Positions 5,979-13,874 of a stretch of 15,317 nt of DNA are shown here, piece by piece. Both the position numbers and the translations under genes were made by a program. The DNA lies in assembly GCA_020722645.1 (NCBI GenBank), contig DYKL01000041.1, positions 107-15,423 of the forward strand, read 5' to 3'. Under the pieces are notes generated by a model that saw only the letters and a program-made list of their open reading frames with translations, had not been told where the DNA came from and searched no databases. Origin of the DNA: Acetofilamentum sp. GTDB lineage: Bacteria; Bacteroidota; Bacteroidia; Bacteroidales; JAFGUD01. The stretch's first letter is position 1. Each line of letters begins with the position of its first letter.

Positions 5979-6485
5979 GGTTTTAAACTTAAAGTTGATT
6001 TTAGCGAGTTCTTCATTAGCCTTAACAATTTTTTGAGCAAGAGATGCTTTGTAATTTCCCAATCTATGAGAAATCTGCTCATTTGAAAGTGCTAATATCT
6101 GAGTAGCAAGTATTGCAGCATTTTGAGCGGCATTAAGCCCAACCGTAGCAACAGGAATACCAGTAGGCATCTGAATAATTGATAACATTGCATCAAGACC
6201 TTCTATGGAAACAGAAGCTTTTATAGGAACTCCGATTACAGGTAATGTAGTTGAAGCGGCTATCACACCGGGCAAATGTGCTGCCATACCGGCAGCGGCA
6301 ATTATTACTTTAATACCTCTATCTTTCGCTTCAGTAGCAAATTTTTCCACATGTTTTGGTGTTCTGTGTGCAGATAAAGCGTTAATCTCAAATGGTATTT
6401 CCATTTCATCAAAAAATTTTGCAGCAGCTTCCATAATGGGCATATCAGAAGTACTGCCCATAATAATACTTACTAACGGTGTCAT
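5973..6485 (-). CDS. purE: N5-carboxyaminoimidazole ribonucleotide mutase (class I PurE)
   Basis: Catalyses the conversion of N5-CAIR to CAIR in de novo purine synthesis, in the cytoplasm. The 170-aa length is normal for class I PurE. Conserved signatures are GSTSDMPIM at 10-18, ALSAHRTP at 36-43 with the catalytic His40, AAAGMAAHLPGV at 63-74 with His70, and PVIGVP at 82-87. The ATG at 6485 directly precedes TPLVSIIMGS, as in the family. No other pur gene is adjacent, so it appears to be a single-gene unit. Its last codons (KTN, TAG) lie in a possible repeat end, so the C-terminal residues may have been altered by an insertion. No purK is visible in the window. Confidence 0.95.
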   Translation of the reverse strand: MTPLVSIIMGSTSDMPIMEAAAKFFDEMEIPFEINALSAHRTPKHVEKFATEAKDRGIKVIIAAAGMAAHLPGVIAASTTLPVIGVPIKASVSIEGLDAMLSIIQMPTGIPVATVGLNAAQNAAILATQILALSNEQISHRLGNYKASLAQKIVKANEELAKINFKFKTN

Positions 6486-6794
6486 TTTTTATTTTATTTT
6501 TTTAATTGTTATATTGTTGCATTGACTTCGCTCAGTCTGACGACATTGTTGCATTGATGCATTACTAGTCATTTTTCAATATTCTTCAATCATAATTTTA
6601 ACTAATAATTCAATGTCGCTTAGTTTGTAGATTTAATATGTTGCCCCGCTGGGGCAAATGGTTTATGTATGTATTATTTTTTACAATTATTAAGCCCCTC
6701 TGGGGCATTTTTTTTCTTAACTAACCGATATAAATTCACAATTCGTTATTCAATATTCGACATTCGATATTCTTCATTCGATTTTTCTAAAAAG
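6486..6794. repeat. repeat-rich spacer between mutS2 and purE
   Basis: No gene is seen. At 6513-6525 and 6545-6557 the 13-mer ATTGTTGCATTGA is repeated around CTTCGCTCAGTCTGACGAC. At 6641-6657 (TTGCCCCGCTGGGGCAA) and 6694-6706 (GCCCCTCTGGGGC) two similar GC-rich hairpins stand out from the AT-rich background, the second followed by eight T on the + strand. At 6741-6782 an ATTCG/ATTCAATATTCGA pattern repeats loosely. These look like dispersed, REP-like intergenic repeats; none is a clear terminator for the leftward mutS2. Confidence 0.65.
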
Positions 6795-9200
6795 CTATTT
6801 AAACCGAACTAAGGTAATTCCTTGCCCTCCAAGTCTTATATCAGCATCGCCAAACCATTCGATATTAGGTAAACTTTTGAGGTATTGTCTGACCAAATTT
6901 CTTAAAATTCCGTCACCTGTACCGTGAAGAATTTTTATTTCTGAAGCATTTGAAAGTATTGCATTATCAATATATTTAGCAATTTTTTCGATAGCTTCTT
7001 CTCCCCTTTTACCTCTGATATCAATGCCAAAAATAAAACTTTCCTCTTTTTCCATCTCAATTTTGACTTTTATTTTTTCTTTATTCTGATATTTTACTTT
7101 TATTTTTTGCAGTTCATCAATTTTAACAAAAGTTCTTAAATTACCAAATGTTATCATTGCTGTATTATCTTTAATTTCTTCTACTTTAGCCCTTATATTT
7201 TGCTTTTTATATAACACATAATCGCCTGTTTGAATTTCGGTTATCGGCTTTTGTTTATCCTTTTTCTTCTTTTGGTGGATTTTTTCTTCTTCTTTTTTTA
7301 CAGACTCTTCTTCTACTTTTATTTTTTCCAAAATTTGTTTCTTTTTTTCTTCAAAATCAGAGCGAATTTTTTTTGTAATTTCTTTATCAGCTTTGTTAGA
7401 TTTTATTTCAAAAATTGTTTTTTCAATAGATTTATTAGCTTCTTCTAATAACGAAGATATTTCGCTTAGTTTACCCTTCAAAATCTTTTTCTTTTCTTCA
7501 ACAATTTTTTCTTTTTCTATTCTGTATGCTTCTACCTTATTAATTAACTCTTTTTTAAGTTTTCTGACATCATTAAGTTCTTTTTTTAACTGTCTTGTCT
7601 GATAATCGGCATCACTGATAATTTTATCAAAATTAACAGCATTTTTCCCTGTTTTATTTTTCGCATTATTAATAATTTTTTGTGGAAGACCAATATTTTG
7701 GGCTATTTCAAAGGCATAAGAACTGCCGGGGTTACCTGTTTCAAGAACGTAGAGCGGTTTAAGGTTTTCTTTGTCGAACAACATTGCAGCATTTTCTATC
7801 CCTTGATTTTGTGCTGCAAAATATTTTAAATTAGAATAATGTGTATTTATTACAGCTCTGACTCCTTTTTCAATAAGCTCTTCTAAAAAAGATTCAGCAA
7901 TAGCTCCACCTATTGAAGGGTCAGTGCCGCTTCCGAATTCGTCAATCAGAACAAGTGTATTTTCATCGCTTTGTTCGATAATATTTTTCATATTAAGTAA
8001 ATGCGAACTATATGTACTCAAATCACTTTCGATAGACTGGTCGTCACCTATATCAACAAAAATTTTGTCAAATAAACCGAGTTTTGAATTTGGATTTGCA
8101 GGAATAAAAAAACCGCATTGCAACATATATTGGAGCAGACCTACTGTTTTAAGTGCAATAGATTTACCACCTGCGTTTGGTCCCGAAATAAGCACAATTC
8201 GCTTGTCTTCGTTAATTTCTATGTCAAGAGGAATTACTTTTTTCCCTGCTTTACGATTACTTAAAAGCAATAAAGGATGTCTTGCATATCGTAAACTAAT
8301 TATTTTTTTTTCTGAGAGTTTCGGTTTTTCTGATTCTAAATCAATTGCCAATTTTGCTTTGGCATAAACAAAATCAATATATGATAAAAAATCATAGCAT
8401 TCAATAATTTCGGGGATGTATGGTCTCAAAAAGTCTGTAAATTCTGTCAGTATTCTGATAATTTCTCTTTTTTCGGCAAATATCAAATCACGAATTTCAT
8501 TGTTTAGTTCAACGCTTTTTAATGGTTCTATATAAACCGTTTTGCCGGTGTCTGAGTAATCCTGAACAATTCCGGCTATTTTGTTTTTGAAACTTGCAGC
8601 AACTGGAATAAGAATTTTGCCGTTTCTGATGACTGAATTCGTTTCTGCTTCTATGTAACCTGATTTTGCAGCTTCATTTATTGCACCTCTTACAATTCCC
8701 GAAATTTTTGATTGTTTTGAATAAATTTCGGTTCTGATTTGTTTCAGTTCTTTTGATGCACTATCCTTTATTTCGCCTTCTTTCGACAGAATTTTTTTAA
8801 TGTTTTCTAAAATTACTTTGTAAAATTTTAAATTATTCGTTTTTTCGCTCAAATTCGGGTATTTTGTCTTGTTTTCCTCGTTTTTGAAAAAAGTTATTAA
8901 ATCTTGAAATGTGCTGAAAGATTTCCAAAAATCTACTAACTGTTCAACATTAAAATATGTGTTCTCTATTTCAATTGCTCTTAATAATTCTCTGATTTCA
9001 AAATAATAAGAAACAGGGAAATCAATATCGTTTGTTATAATATTTTTTATTTCTTCTACACAGCATAATTCTTTTTCCAATTCATCTGTTTTACGGTAAG
9101 GTTTAATTTCTGAAATTCTTGATTTTCCTATGTTTCCTAAAAAATAATTATTTAATTTGATTAAAATTTTGTCAAACCCTATTTTTTCAGTCAAACTCAT
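6795..9200 (-). CDS. mutS2: endonuclease MutS2 (MutS-family ATPase with Smr domain)
   Basis: MutS2 binds branched DNA and suppresses recombination in several bacteria; in some it also rescues collided ribosomes. The start is ATG 9200 (MSLTEKIGFDKILIKL), giving 801 aa, usual for the family; an upstream in-frame TTG at 9242 coincides with a promoter element and is not used here. The N-terminal half holds the clamp and lever helices without a mismatch-recognition domain. Walker A is GPNAGGKS at 340-347, Walker B is LVLIDEFGSGTDP at 416-428, and the ST-rich signature (SDLSTYSSHL) lies near 393-402. A long Lys/Glu coiled coil follows, then a KOW-like domain (TGDYVLYKK...), and a C-terminal Smr domain with DIRG and the HGTG motif starting near 759. 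All key motifs are intact. The gene stands alone. Confidence 0.96.
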   Translation of the reverse strand: MSLTEKIGFDKILIKLNNYFLGNIGKSRISEIKPYRKTDELEKELCCVEEIKNIITNDIDFPVSYYFEIRELLRAIEIENTYFNVEQLVDFWKSFSTFQDLITFFKNEENKTKYPNLSEKTNNLKFYKVILENIKKILSKEGEIKDSASKELKQIRTEIYSKQSKISGIVRGAINEAAKSGYIEAETNSVIRNGKILIPVAASFKNKIAGIVQDYSDTGKTVYIEPLKSVELNNEIRDLIFAEKREIIRILTEFTDFLRPYIPEIIECYDFLSYIDFVYAKAKLAIDLESEKPKLSEKKIISLRYARHPLLLLSNRKAGKKVIPLDIEINEDKRIVLISGPNAGGKSIALKTVGLLQYMLQCGFFIPANPNSKLGLFDKIFVDIGDDQSIESDLSTYSSHLLNMKNIIEQSDENTLVLIDEFGSGTDPSIGGAIAESFLEELIEKGVRAVINTHYSNLKYFAAQNQGIENAAMLFDKENLKPLYVLETGNPGSSYAFEIAQNIGLPQKIINNAKNKTGKNAVNFDKIISDADYQTRQLKKELNDVRKLKKELINKVEAYRIEKEKIVEEKKKILKGKLSEISSLLEEANKSIEKTIFEIKSNKADKEITKKIRSDFEEKKKQILEKIKVEEESVKKEEEKIHQKKKKDKQKPITEIQTGDYVLYKKQNIRAKVEEIKDNTAMITFGNLRTFVKIDELQKIKVKYQNKEKIKVKIEMEKEESFIFGIDIRGKRGEEAIEKIAKYIDNAILSNASEIKILHGTGDGILRNLVRQYLKSLPNIEWFGDADIRLGGQGITLVRFK

Positions 9201-9211
9201 CTTTTTTTTCG

Positions 9212-9242
9212 CAAAAATAGACTTTTTATTTATCACATACAA
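9212..9242 (-). promoter_or_regulatory. candidate promoter of mutS2
   Basis: Read leftward: TTG (9242-9240), a 20-base spacer, then TATTTTTG (9219-9212), an exact TAnnTTTG. Transcription would start only 5-8 bases before the ATG at 9200, giving an almost leaderless mRNA. The match is good but the region is AT-rich, so chance is possible. Confidence 0.4.
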
Positions 9243-9447
9243 TCTTTTTGAAAATGCATTGTCTTAATAATAACATTTGATTTAATCTTAAAAAGAATAT
9301 AAATTAAAATTTTCAGTTTTATTGTAAAATTTGCAACATAACAACAAATTGATAGAATTGATAAAAATTTATTCATTTTTTTTAAGATTTATTAAAACAT
9401 TTGACAAAAAAAAACGTATAGTATAAAAACTACTTGAGTAAAATAAT

Positions 9448-9840
9448 ATGAATATGGGAAATGAAAATTTCAAAATATTAATAGCTGAAGATGAAGAGAT
9501 TAACTATTTGTATATTGAAATTCTGATTAAAAAGGAATATCCTCAGTTAAAAATTTTACACGCCAAGAATGGAATAGAAGCGGTAAATTATTTTGAAAAT
9601 GAAGATAAAATAGCACTTGTACTGATGGATATAAAAATGCCTGTAATGAACGGATACGAAGCAACTACAAAAATTAAAAAAATTAACAAAAACATACCTG
9701 TAATCGCTCTCACGGCATACTGCTCCGAAGACGATAAAAAACAAGCCCAAACTTATGGTTTCACGGATTTTTTAACAAAACCAATAAACAAAAAGCAATT
9801 CCTTTCACTTTTAAAACAAAACATTGCTTTGCTAAATTAG
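9448..9840 (+). CDS. stand-alone response-regulator receiver protein
   Basis: A 130-aa CheY-like receiver with no output domain. The acidic pocket is E14-D15, the phospho-acceptor is D61 in LVLMDIKMPVMNG, the conserved switch Thr is T89 in ALTA, and the conserved Lys is K111 in TKPI. All catalytic residues are present, so it should accept a phosphoryl group. The receiver resembles those fused to hybrid histidine kinases (DIKMPVMNGYEATTKI), but there is no kinase or regulator domain nearby, so its partner is elsewhere. ATG 9448 is taken as the start; a second ATG two codons later would also serve. The 247 bases upstream hold no clear consensus promoter. It is monocistronic between mutS2 (divergent) and the thrS operon. 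Confidence 0.9.
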   Translation: MNMGNENFKILIAEDEEINYLYIEILIKKEYPQLKILHAKNGIEAVNYFENEDKIALVLMDIKMPVMNGYEATTKIKKINKNIPVIALTAYCSEDDKKQAQTYGFTDFLTKPINKKQFLSLLKQNIALLN

Positions 9841-9901
9841 TTTGACGGCTGATCTATAAATAATCTTTCAAAATTCAATTTAATTTTTTGGAAATTACTT
9901 T

Positions 9902-9931
9902 TTTGTATTCAAATAAAAAGTATTACTTTTG
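9902..9931 (+). promoter_or_regulatory. Bacteroidetes-type promoter of the thrS operon
   Basis: TTTG at 9902-9905, an 18-base spacer and TACTTTTG at 9924-9931, an exact TAnnTTTG. The leader to the thrS ATG would be about 54 bases. Confidence 0.6.
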
Positions 9932-9989
9932 CAAACCTATTTTTGAAGTTTATTTTTTCGTAAACATCAAAGTATTAAAAATTTAAACA

Positions 9990-11930
9990 ATGATAAAAAT
10001 AACATTTCCGGACGGAGCAATAAGAGAATATCAATCAGGGATTACAGGATTGGATATTGCACAAAGCATAAGCGGCAGGCTGGCTCAAGAAGTCGTTGCC
10101 ATTAGTGTTAATGGTGATTTAATTGATGCTACACGTCCTATAATTACAGATTCGATTGTTAAACTGCATACTTTTGAGGAAAAAGAAGGAAAACACGCAT
10201 TCTGGCATACATCAGCTCACGTTATGGCAGAAGCACTCGAAGCACTTTTTCCCGGAATAAAATTCGGAATCGGACCGGCTATTGAAAACGGATTTTATTA
10301 TGACGTTGATATGCCAAACGACACAGTTTTGACTGATAAAGATTTTCAGAAAATAGAAGAAAAGATTCTTGAAATATCTCGCGGAAAACATAAGGTTATC
10401 AGAAAAGAAGTTCCTAAAAGTGAGGCTCTTGATTTTTACACAAAAAAGGGTGATGAATATAAAGTAGAATTGATAACTGATTTGGAAGACGGGACAATAA
10501 CTTTTTATTCTCAAAATAATTTTACTGACTTATGCCGTGGTCCTCACATACCCGACACATCATATATAAAGGCAGTAAAAATTTTAAGCATTGCCGGAGC
10601 ATATTGGCGTGGTGATGAAAAAAGAAAACAACTTACCCGCATTTACGGTATTACATTCCCTAAGAAAAAACTTCTTGACGAGTACCTTATAATGCTTGAA
10701 GAAGCTAAAAAAAGAGACCACAGAAAAATCGGCAAAGAGCTGGAACTTTTCTATTTTTCAGAAAAAGTCGGTTTAGGTTTACCATTGTGGTTACCCAGAG
10801 GTGCAATGCTTAGAGAACGTCTTGAAAACTTTTTGAAAAAAGTTCAAAAAGAATATGGTTACGAGCCAGTAATATCTCCACACATTGGACAAAAATTATT
10901 ATACGTAACCTCAGGGCATTACGAAAAATACGGTAAAGACTCTTTTCAACCGATTCACACACCGGCAGAAGACGAAGAATTTTTGCTAAAGCCTATGAAT
11001 TGCCCTCATCATTGCGAAATTTACAAATGTAAACCACGCTCTTACAAAGATCTACCGGTTCGTTTTGCCGAATTTGGGACTGTTTACAGATATGAACAAA
11101 GCGGTGAATTGCACGGTTTAACACGTGTTCGTGGCTTTACTCAAGATGACGCTCATATTTTCTGTACACCCGACCAGTTAAAAGATGAATTTAAAAAAGT
11201 CATTGACATAGTTTTGTACGTTTTCAAAACATTTGGTTTTGAAGGTTTCACAACACAAATTTCTTTGAGAGACCCCAATAATAAAGAAAAATATATCGGA
11301 ACAGACGAGAATTGGAAAAAAGCAGAGCAGGCAATTATTGAGGCTGCTGCTGAAAAAGAATTGAAAACAAAAGTAGAATTAGGCGAAGCGGCATTTTACG
11401 GACCAAAACTGGATTTTATGGTTAAAGATGCTCTTGGCAGAAGTTGGCAGTTAGGTACAATTCAGGTTGATTACAATTTACCAGAAAGATTCGAACTTGA
11501 ATATACCGGAGCTGACAACCAAAAACACCGTCCGGTAATGATACACAGGGCTCCTTTTGGATCAATGGAAAGATTTGTTGCCGTATTAATCGAACATACA
11601 GCCGGAAAATTTCCATTGTGGCTGACACCGGATCAGGCTATAATTCTGCCAATCAGCGAAAAATTTAATAATTTTGCAAAAAAAGTTGCAAATGTTCTAA
11701 ATATTTCGGATATTCGCACGCTGATTGATGACCGTAACGAGAAGATAGGCAGAAAGATACGTGACGCTGAATTGAAGCGGATTCCGTATATGCTGATAGT
11801 GGGTGAAAAAGAAGAAGCAGAAAACGCTGTTTCGGTTCGTCGTCAGGGGCAGAACGACATAGGTGGAATGCCGGTTGATGCATTTATAAAATTGATAAAT
11901 GAAGAAGTCAATCAAGAATTAAAAAAATAA
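9990..11930 (+). CDS. thrS: threonine--tRNA ligase
   Basis: Charges tRNA-Thr with threonine in the cytoplasm. The 646-aa protein has the full bacterial layout: TGS domain (1-62), SAD editing domain with HTSAH at 73-77 and CRGPH at 182-186, the class II catalytic core (about 245-540) and the anticodon-binding domain (about 548-646). The zinc ligands expected in the core are C338 (MNCPHH), H389 (DDAH) and H519 (IHR). Motif 2 is visible as RFAEFGTVYRYEQSGELHGLTRVRGFTQDD, and motif 3 as APFGSMERF. Editing and aminoacylation should both work. It leads the operon, with infC starting 29 bases after its stop. No leader tRNA-like or T-box structure was recognised. Confidence 0.98.
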   Translation: MIKITFPDGAIREYQSGITGLDIAQSISGRLAQEVVAISVNGDLIDATRPIITDSIVKLHTFEEKEGKHAFWHTSAHVMAEALEALFPGIKFGIGPAIENGFYYDVDMPNDTVLTDKDFQKIEEKILEISRGKHKVIRKEVPKSEALDFYTKKGDEYKVELITDLEDGTITFYSQNNFTDLCRGPHIPDTSYIKAVKILSIAGAYWRGDEKRKQLTRIYGITFPKKKLLDEYLIMLEEAKKRDHRKIGKELELFYFSEKVGLGLPLWLPRGAMLRERLENFLKKVQKEYGYEPVISPHIGQKLLYVTSGHYEKYGKDSFQPIHTPAEDEEFLLKPMNCPHHCEIYKCKPRSYKDLPVRFAEFGTVYRYEQSGELHGLTRVRGFTQDDAHIFCTPDQLKDEFKKVIDIVLYVFKTFGFEGFTTQISLRDPNNKEKYIGTDENWKKAEQAIIEAAAEKELKTKVELGEAAFYGPKLDFMVKDALGRSWQLGTIQVDYNLPERFELEYTGADNQKHRPVMIHRAPFGSMERFVAVLIEHTAGKFPLWLTPDQAIILPISEKFNNFAKKVANVLNISDIRTLIDDRNEKIGRKIRDAELKRIPYMLIVGEKEEAENAVSVRRQGQNDIGGMPVDAFIKLINEEVNQELKK

Positions 11931-11945
11931 TTATTAACAAAATAT

Positions 11946-11962
11946 AGGAGGACACAACAATA
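11946..11962 (+). promoter_or_regulatory. Shine-Dalgarno and AUA start of infC
   Basis: AGGAGG at 11946-11951, eight bases before an ATA at 11960-11962. An in-frame TAG at 11945-11947 excludes an earlier start, and the first in-frame ATG (12080) would remove conserved IF3 sequence. A strong SD is rare in this window, where other genes show none, so it probably serves infC in particular. Confidence 0.85.
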
Positions 11963-12523
11963 GTTAAACAAAATTTTCCGGACAAAAGCTCAAATAAACC
12001 TCGTTATCGTACAGGCAGATACATTAGAGCAAAAACCATCAGAGTAGTAGGTGAAAACATAGAAGACGGCAATAAAGTAATGTCGTTGGAAGAAGCACTT
12101 GCATTAGCAGATGAGTTTGAACTTGATTTAGTGGAAATATCGCCAACGGCTGATCCACCTGTGTGTAAGATTATTGATTTTAATAAATTTTTATACGAAG
12201 AAAAAAAGAAACAAAAGAAAATCAAAGCAAATACATCAAAAGTAGAAGTTAAAGAAATTAGATTAACACCAAATACAGAAGAACACGACTTTGAATTCAA
12301 GCTTAAACACGCAGAAAAATTTTTAAATCAAAGCAACAAAGTAAGAATATCTGTTTTTTTCAAAGGCAGAAGTATTGCATACAAAGATCAAGGACAAATA
12401 ATTCTTCTGAAAATGGCAGACAGATTGGAAGAAGTAGCAACAGTTGAACAAATGCCTCTTTTGGAAGGAAGAAAAATGTTGATGTTACTTGCACCCAAAA
12501 GCAAGAAAAAAATAAAAAAATAG
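11960..12523 (+). CDS. infC: translation initiation factor IF-3
   Basis: IF3 binds the 30S subunit, keeps subunits apart and checks the start codon and initiator tRNA. Starting at ATA 11960 the protein is 187 aa, close to the usual 170-200. The N-domain includes RYIRAKTIRVVGEN (20-33), MSLEEALALADEFELDLVEISPTADPPVCKIIDF (41-74) and the linker KFLYEEKKKQKK; the C-domain has VKEIRLTPNTEEHDFEFKLKHAEKFL and VRISVFFKGR. A start at the first ATG (12080) would give only 147 aa and cut the N-domain. Rare AUU or AUA starts on infC allow IF3 to limit its own synthesis, since IF3 rejects non-standard starts; this is known for E. coli infC and inferred here. The gene is followed by rpmI and rplT. Confidence 0.93.
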   Translation: MVKQNFPDKSSNKPRYRTGRYIRAKTIRVVGENIEDGNKVMSLEEALALADEFELDLVEISPTADPPVCKIIDFNKFLYEEKKKQKKIKANTSKVEVKEIRLTPNTEEHDFEFKLKHAEKFLNQSNKVRISVFFKGRSIAYKDQGQIILLKMADRLEEVATVEQMPLLEGRKMLMLLAPKSKKKIKK

Positions 12524-12628
12524 TTATTCAAGTTGAAAGTTTATCAAATGACTATCACAAATATATTTTGGAATTTGCATTTTGATATAACATTAAAAAA
12601 TAAAAAATCGAAATAAAAAAACAAGAAA

Positions 12629-12826
12629 ATGCCAAAAGTAAAGACTAAAGGTGGAGCCAAAAAAAGATTTAAAATATCAGGCTCAGGAAAAATTATGAGA
12701 AAGCATGCTTTTAAAGCTCACAAACTTGGACATAAATCAGCTCGTCAAAAAAGAGCATTACGAGGATTTAGTCCGTTTAGCAGTGCAGATAATTATAATA
12801 TAAAGCAAGCTTTAGGATTAAAATAG
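12629..12826 (+). CDS. rpmI: 50S ribosomal protein bL35
   Basis: A 65-aa, highly basic protein of the large ribosomal subunit. It carries the family's opening MPKVKTKGGAKKRFKISGSGKI and the central KHAFKAHKLGHKSARQKR stretch, with the usual length. It lies 105 bases after infC and 121 bases before rplT, in the conserved infC-rpmI-rplT order. The start follows an A-rich leader with no SD. Confidence 0.97.
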   Translation: MPKVKTKGGAKKRFKISGSGKIMRKHAFKAHKLGHKSARQKRALRGFSPFSSADNYNIKQALGLK

Positions 12827-12860
12827 TCAGATTTTTGACTTAAAAAAAAAGAAAAAAAGA

Positions 12861-12929
12861 CCTTGAAAAAAGGTTAAGTGTTAAACCGGAATACAATGCT
12901 TAAGTATCAAAAAAAGATCGCTTGTATTC
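12861..12929 (+). promoter_or_regulatory. possible mRNA structure in the rpmI-rplT spacer
   Basis: The 121-base spacer is long for this operon. It can form ACCTT / AAGGT with a short A-rich loop near 12860-12874, and GAATACAA at 12889-12896 can pair with TTGTATTC at 12922-12929. bL20 represses its own operon through leader RNA structure in E. coli and B. subtilis, so an autoregulatory site is plausible here, but the fold is unproven and there is no clear attenuator tail. Confidence 0.3.
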
Positions 12930-12947
12930 AAAAAACTTTAAAAAATT

Positions 12948-13301
12948 ATGCCACGTTCAGTAAATGCAGTCGCAGCACGCGAAAAAAGGAAAAAAGTATT
13001 AAAACAAACCAAAGGTTATTTCGGACGTAGAAAAAACGTCTGGACAGTAGCAAAAAATGTTTATGAAAAAGGCTTACAATATGCCTACAGAGACCGCAGA
13101 AAGAAAAAAAGAAATTTCCGCGTATTATGGATTCAACGTATCAATGCCGGAGTAAGACAATTTGGTATGTCATATTCGGCTTTTATGGGAAAACTTCATA
13201 AATCAGGTATTGAATTAAACCGTAAAGTTCTTGCTGACCTTGCAATGAACAATCCAAAAGCATTTGAAGAAATCGTTAATCAAATTAAGAATATTAAATA
13301 A
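12948..13301 (+). CDS. rplT: 50S ribosomal protein bL20
   Basis: A 117-aa RNA-binding protein needed for early 50S assembly. The family signatures MPRSVNAVAAREKRKKVLKQTKGYFGRRKN, YAYRDRRKKKRNFRVLWIQRINAG and SYSAFMGKLHKSGIELNRKVLADLA are complete. It is the last gene of the thrS-infC-rpmI-rplT operon and is followed by a strong terminator 19 bases after its stop. Confidence 0.98.
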   Translation: MPRSVNAVAAREKRKKVLKQTKGYFGRRKNVWTVAKNVYEKGLQYAYRDRRKKKRNFRVLWIQRINAGVRQFGMSYSAFMGKLHKSGIELNRKVLADLAMNNPKAFEEIVNQIKNIK

Positions 13302-13319
13302 ACGATATTTCAAAATAAG

Positions 13320-13352
13320 AAAAACCGGCTTTTTTTTAAGTCGGTTTTTTTT
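13320..13352 (+). terminator. intrinsic terminator of the thrS-rplT operon
   Basis: Stem CCGGCTT (13325-13331) with AAGTCGG (13338-13344), one G-T pair, extended by AAAA/TTTT and followed by eight T. Confidence 0.88.
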
Positions 13353-13375
13353 GCCTTTACCTTTGACTGTTGAGG

Positions 13376-13466
13376 TTTTGTAATCACGAACTAATAGTCC
13401 TTCTGAAAGAAACCCATTGCTGTTTGGGATTTGCAATCACGAAACATAAGTCCTTCTCGAAGAAAC
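13376..13466. repeat. diverged 38-bp direct repeat, period 53 bp
   Basis: Copies at 13376-13413 and 13429-13466 share TTTGYAATCACGAA, then TAAGTCCTTCT or close to it, and AAGAAAC. The rest of 13353-13794 has no convincing gene; it holds a 23-codon Lys-rich open frame at 13649-13720 of doubtful meaning and otherwise AT-rich sequence without recognisable signals. Confidence 0.7.
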
Positions 13467-13794
13467 TTCCCTGCATTAACAGTTTGAAGCACAATTAAGG
13501 ACAATGTACAATTAATTGCACTTAGCTAATGAAAATTTACTTTTGACTTTCAATTATAACAGGATATTTCCAATATGACTGGGAGTGACGAAAATCCACA
13601 CTTATAGCGGTTAGCGTTTTCAACAAGTTTGATCTAAAAAGTAGCTAAATGAAACTAAAAAAACTTCAAAAATTGAAATTCCGGTCAAAAATACTCAAAA
13701 AACTATTTCGAAAAATGTAAATTTGTTGTTATTAAAAACTGAAAACTCATACTATGGAATTTACATTGGTGCGGCAAAGGATTCGTTCAACACA

Positions 13795-13866
13795 GAATAG
13801 ACCAAAATAAAGCAATTTATTAAAGCGGATTTTGTTATTTTTTTATTGCTTTATTCCGGTCTATTC
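13795..13866. repeat. 22-bp inverted repeat downstream of the accessory gene pair
   Basis: GAATAGACCAAAATAAAGCAAT at 13795-13816 and the reverse complement of 13845-13866 differ at only two of 22 positions, around a 28-base spacer. Read leftward, the hairpin begins nine bases after the stop of the 13875-14360 gene. No T-run follows on either strand, so it is not a typical intrinsic terminator; it could protect the mRNA end or be a pair of element ends. Confidence 0.8.
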
Positions 13867-13874
13867 TTGGGATA

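Noticed and set aside
6205..6525. Open frame on the + strand opposite purE
   Set aside because: It is antisense to the well-conserved purE and has no signals of its own.
6694..6720. GC hairpin followed by T-run as a + strand terminator
   Set aside because: No rightward gene lies upstream of it; mutS2 and purE are both leftward, so it is better seen as a REP-like repeat.
7230..7602. Open frames on the + strand opposite mutS2
   Set aside because: Phe/Leu-rich translations are the antisense of the Lys/Glu coiled coil of MutS2.
9201..9242. N-terminal extension of mutS2 from TTG
   Set aside because: The extension is short, Lys-rich and not conserved-looking, and overlaps a promoter match; MSLTEKIGF is a typical MutS2 start.
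12080..12523. infC starting at the first ATG
   Set aside because: This start would remove about 40 residues including the conserved RVVGEN segment of the IF3 N-domain; the ATA at 11960 behind AGGAGG explains the full protein.
13754..13810. Open frame of 18 codons starting MEFTLVRQRIRS
   Set aside because: It is very short, ends inside the inverted repeat and matches nothing I recognise.
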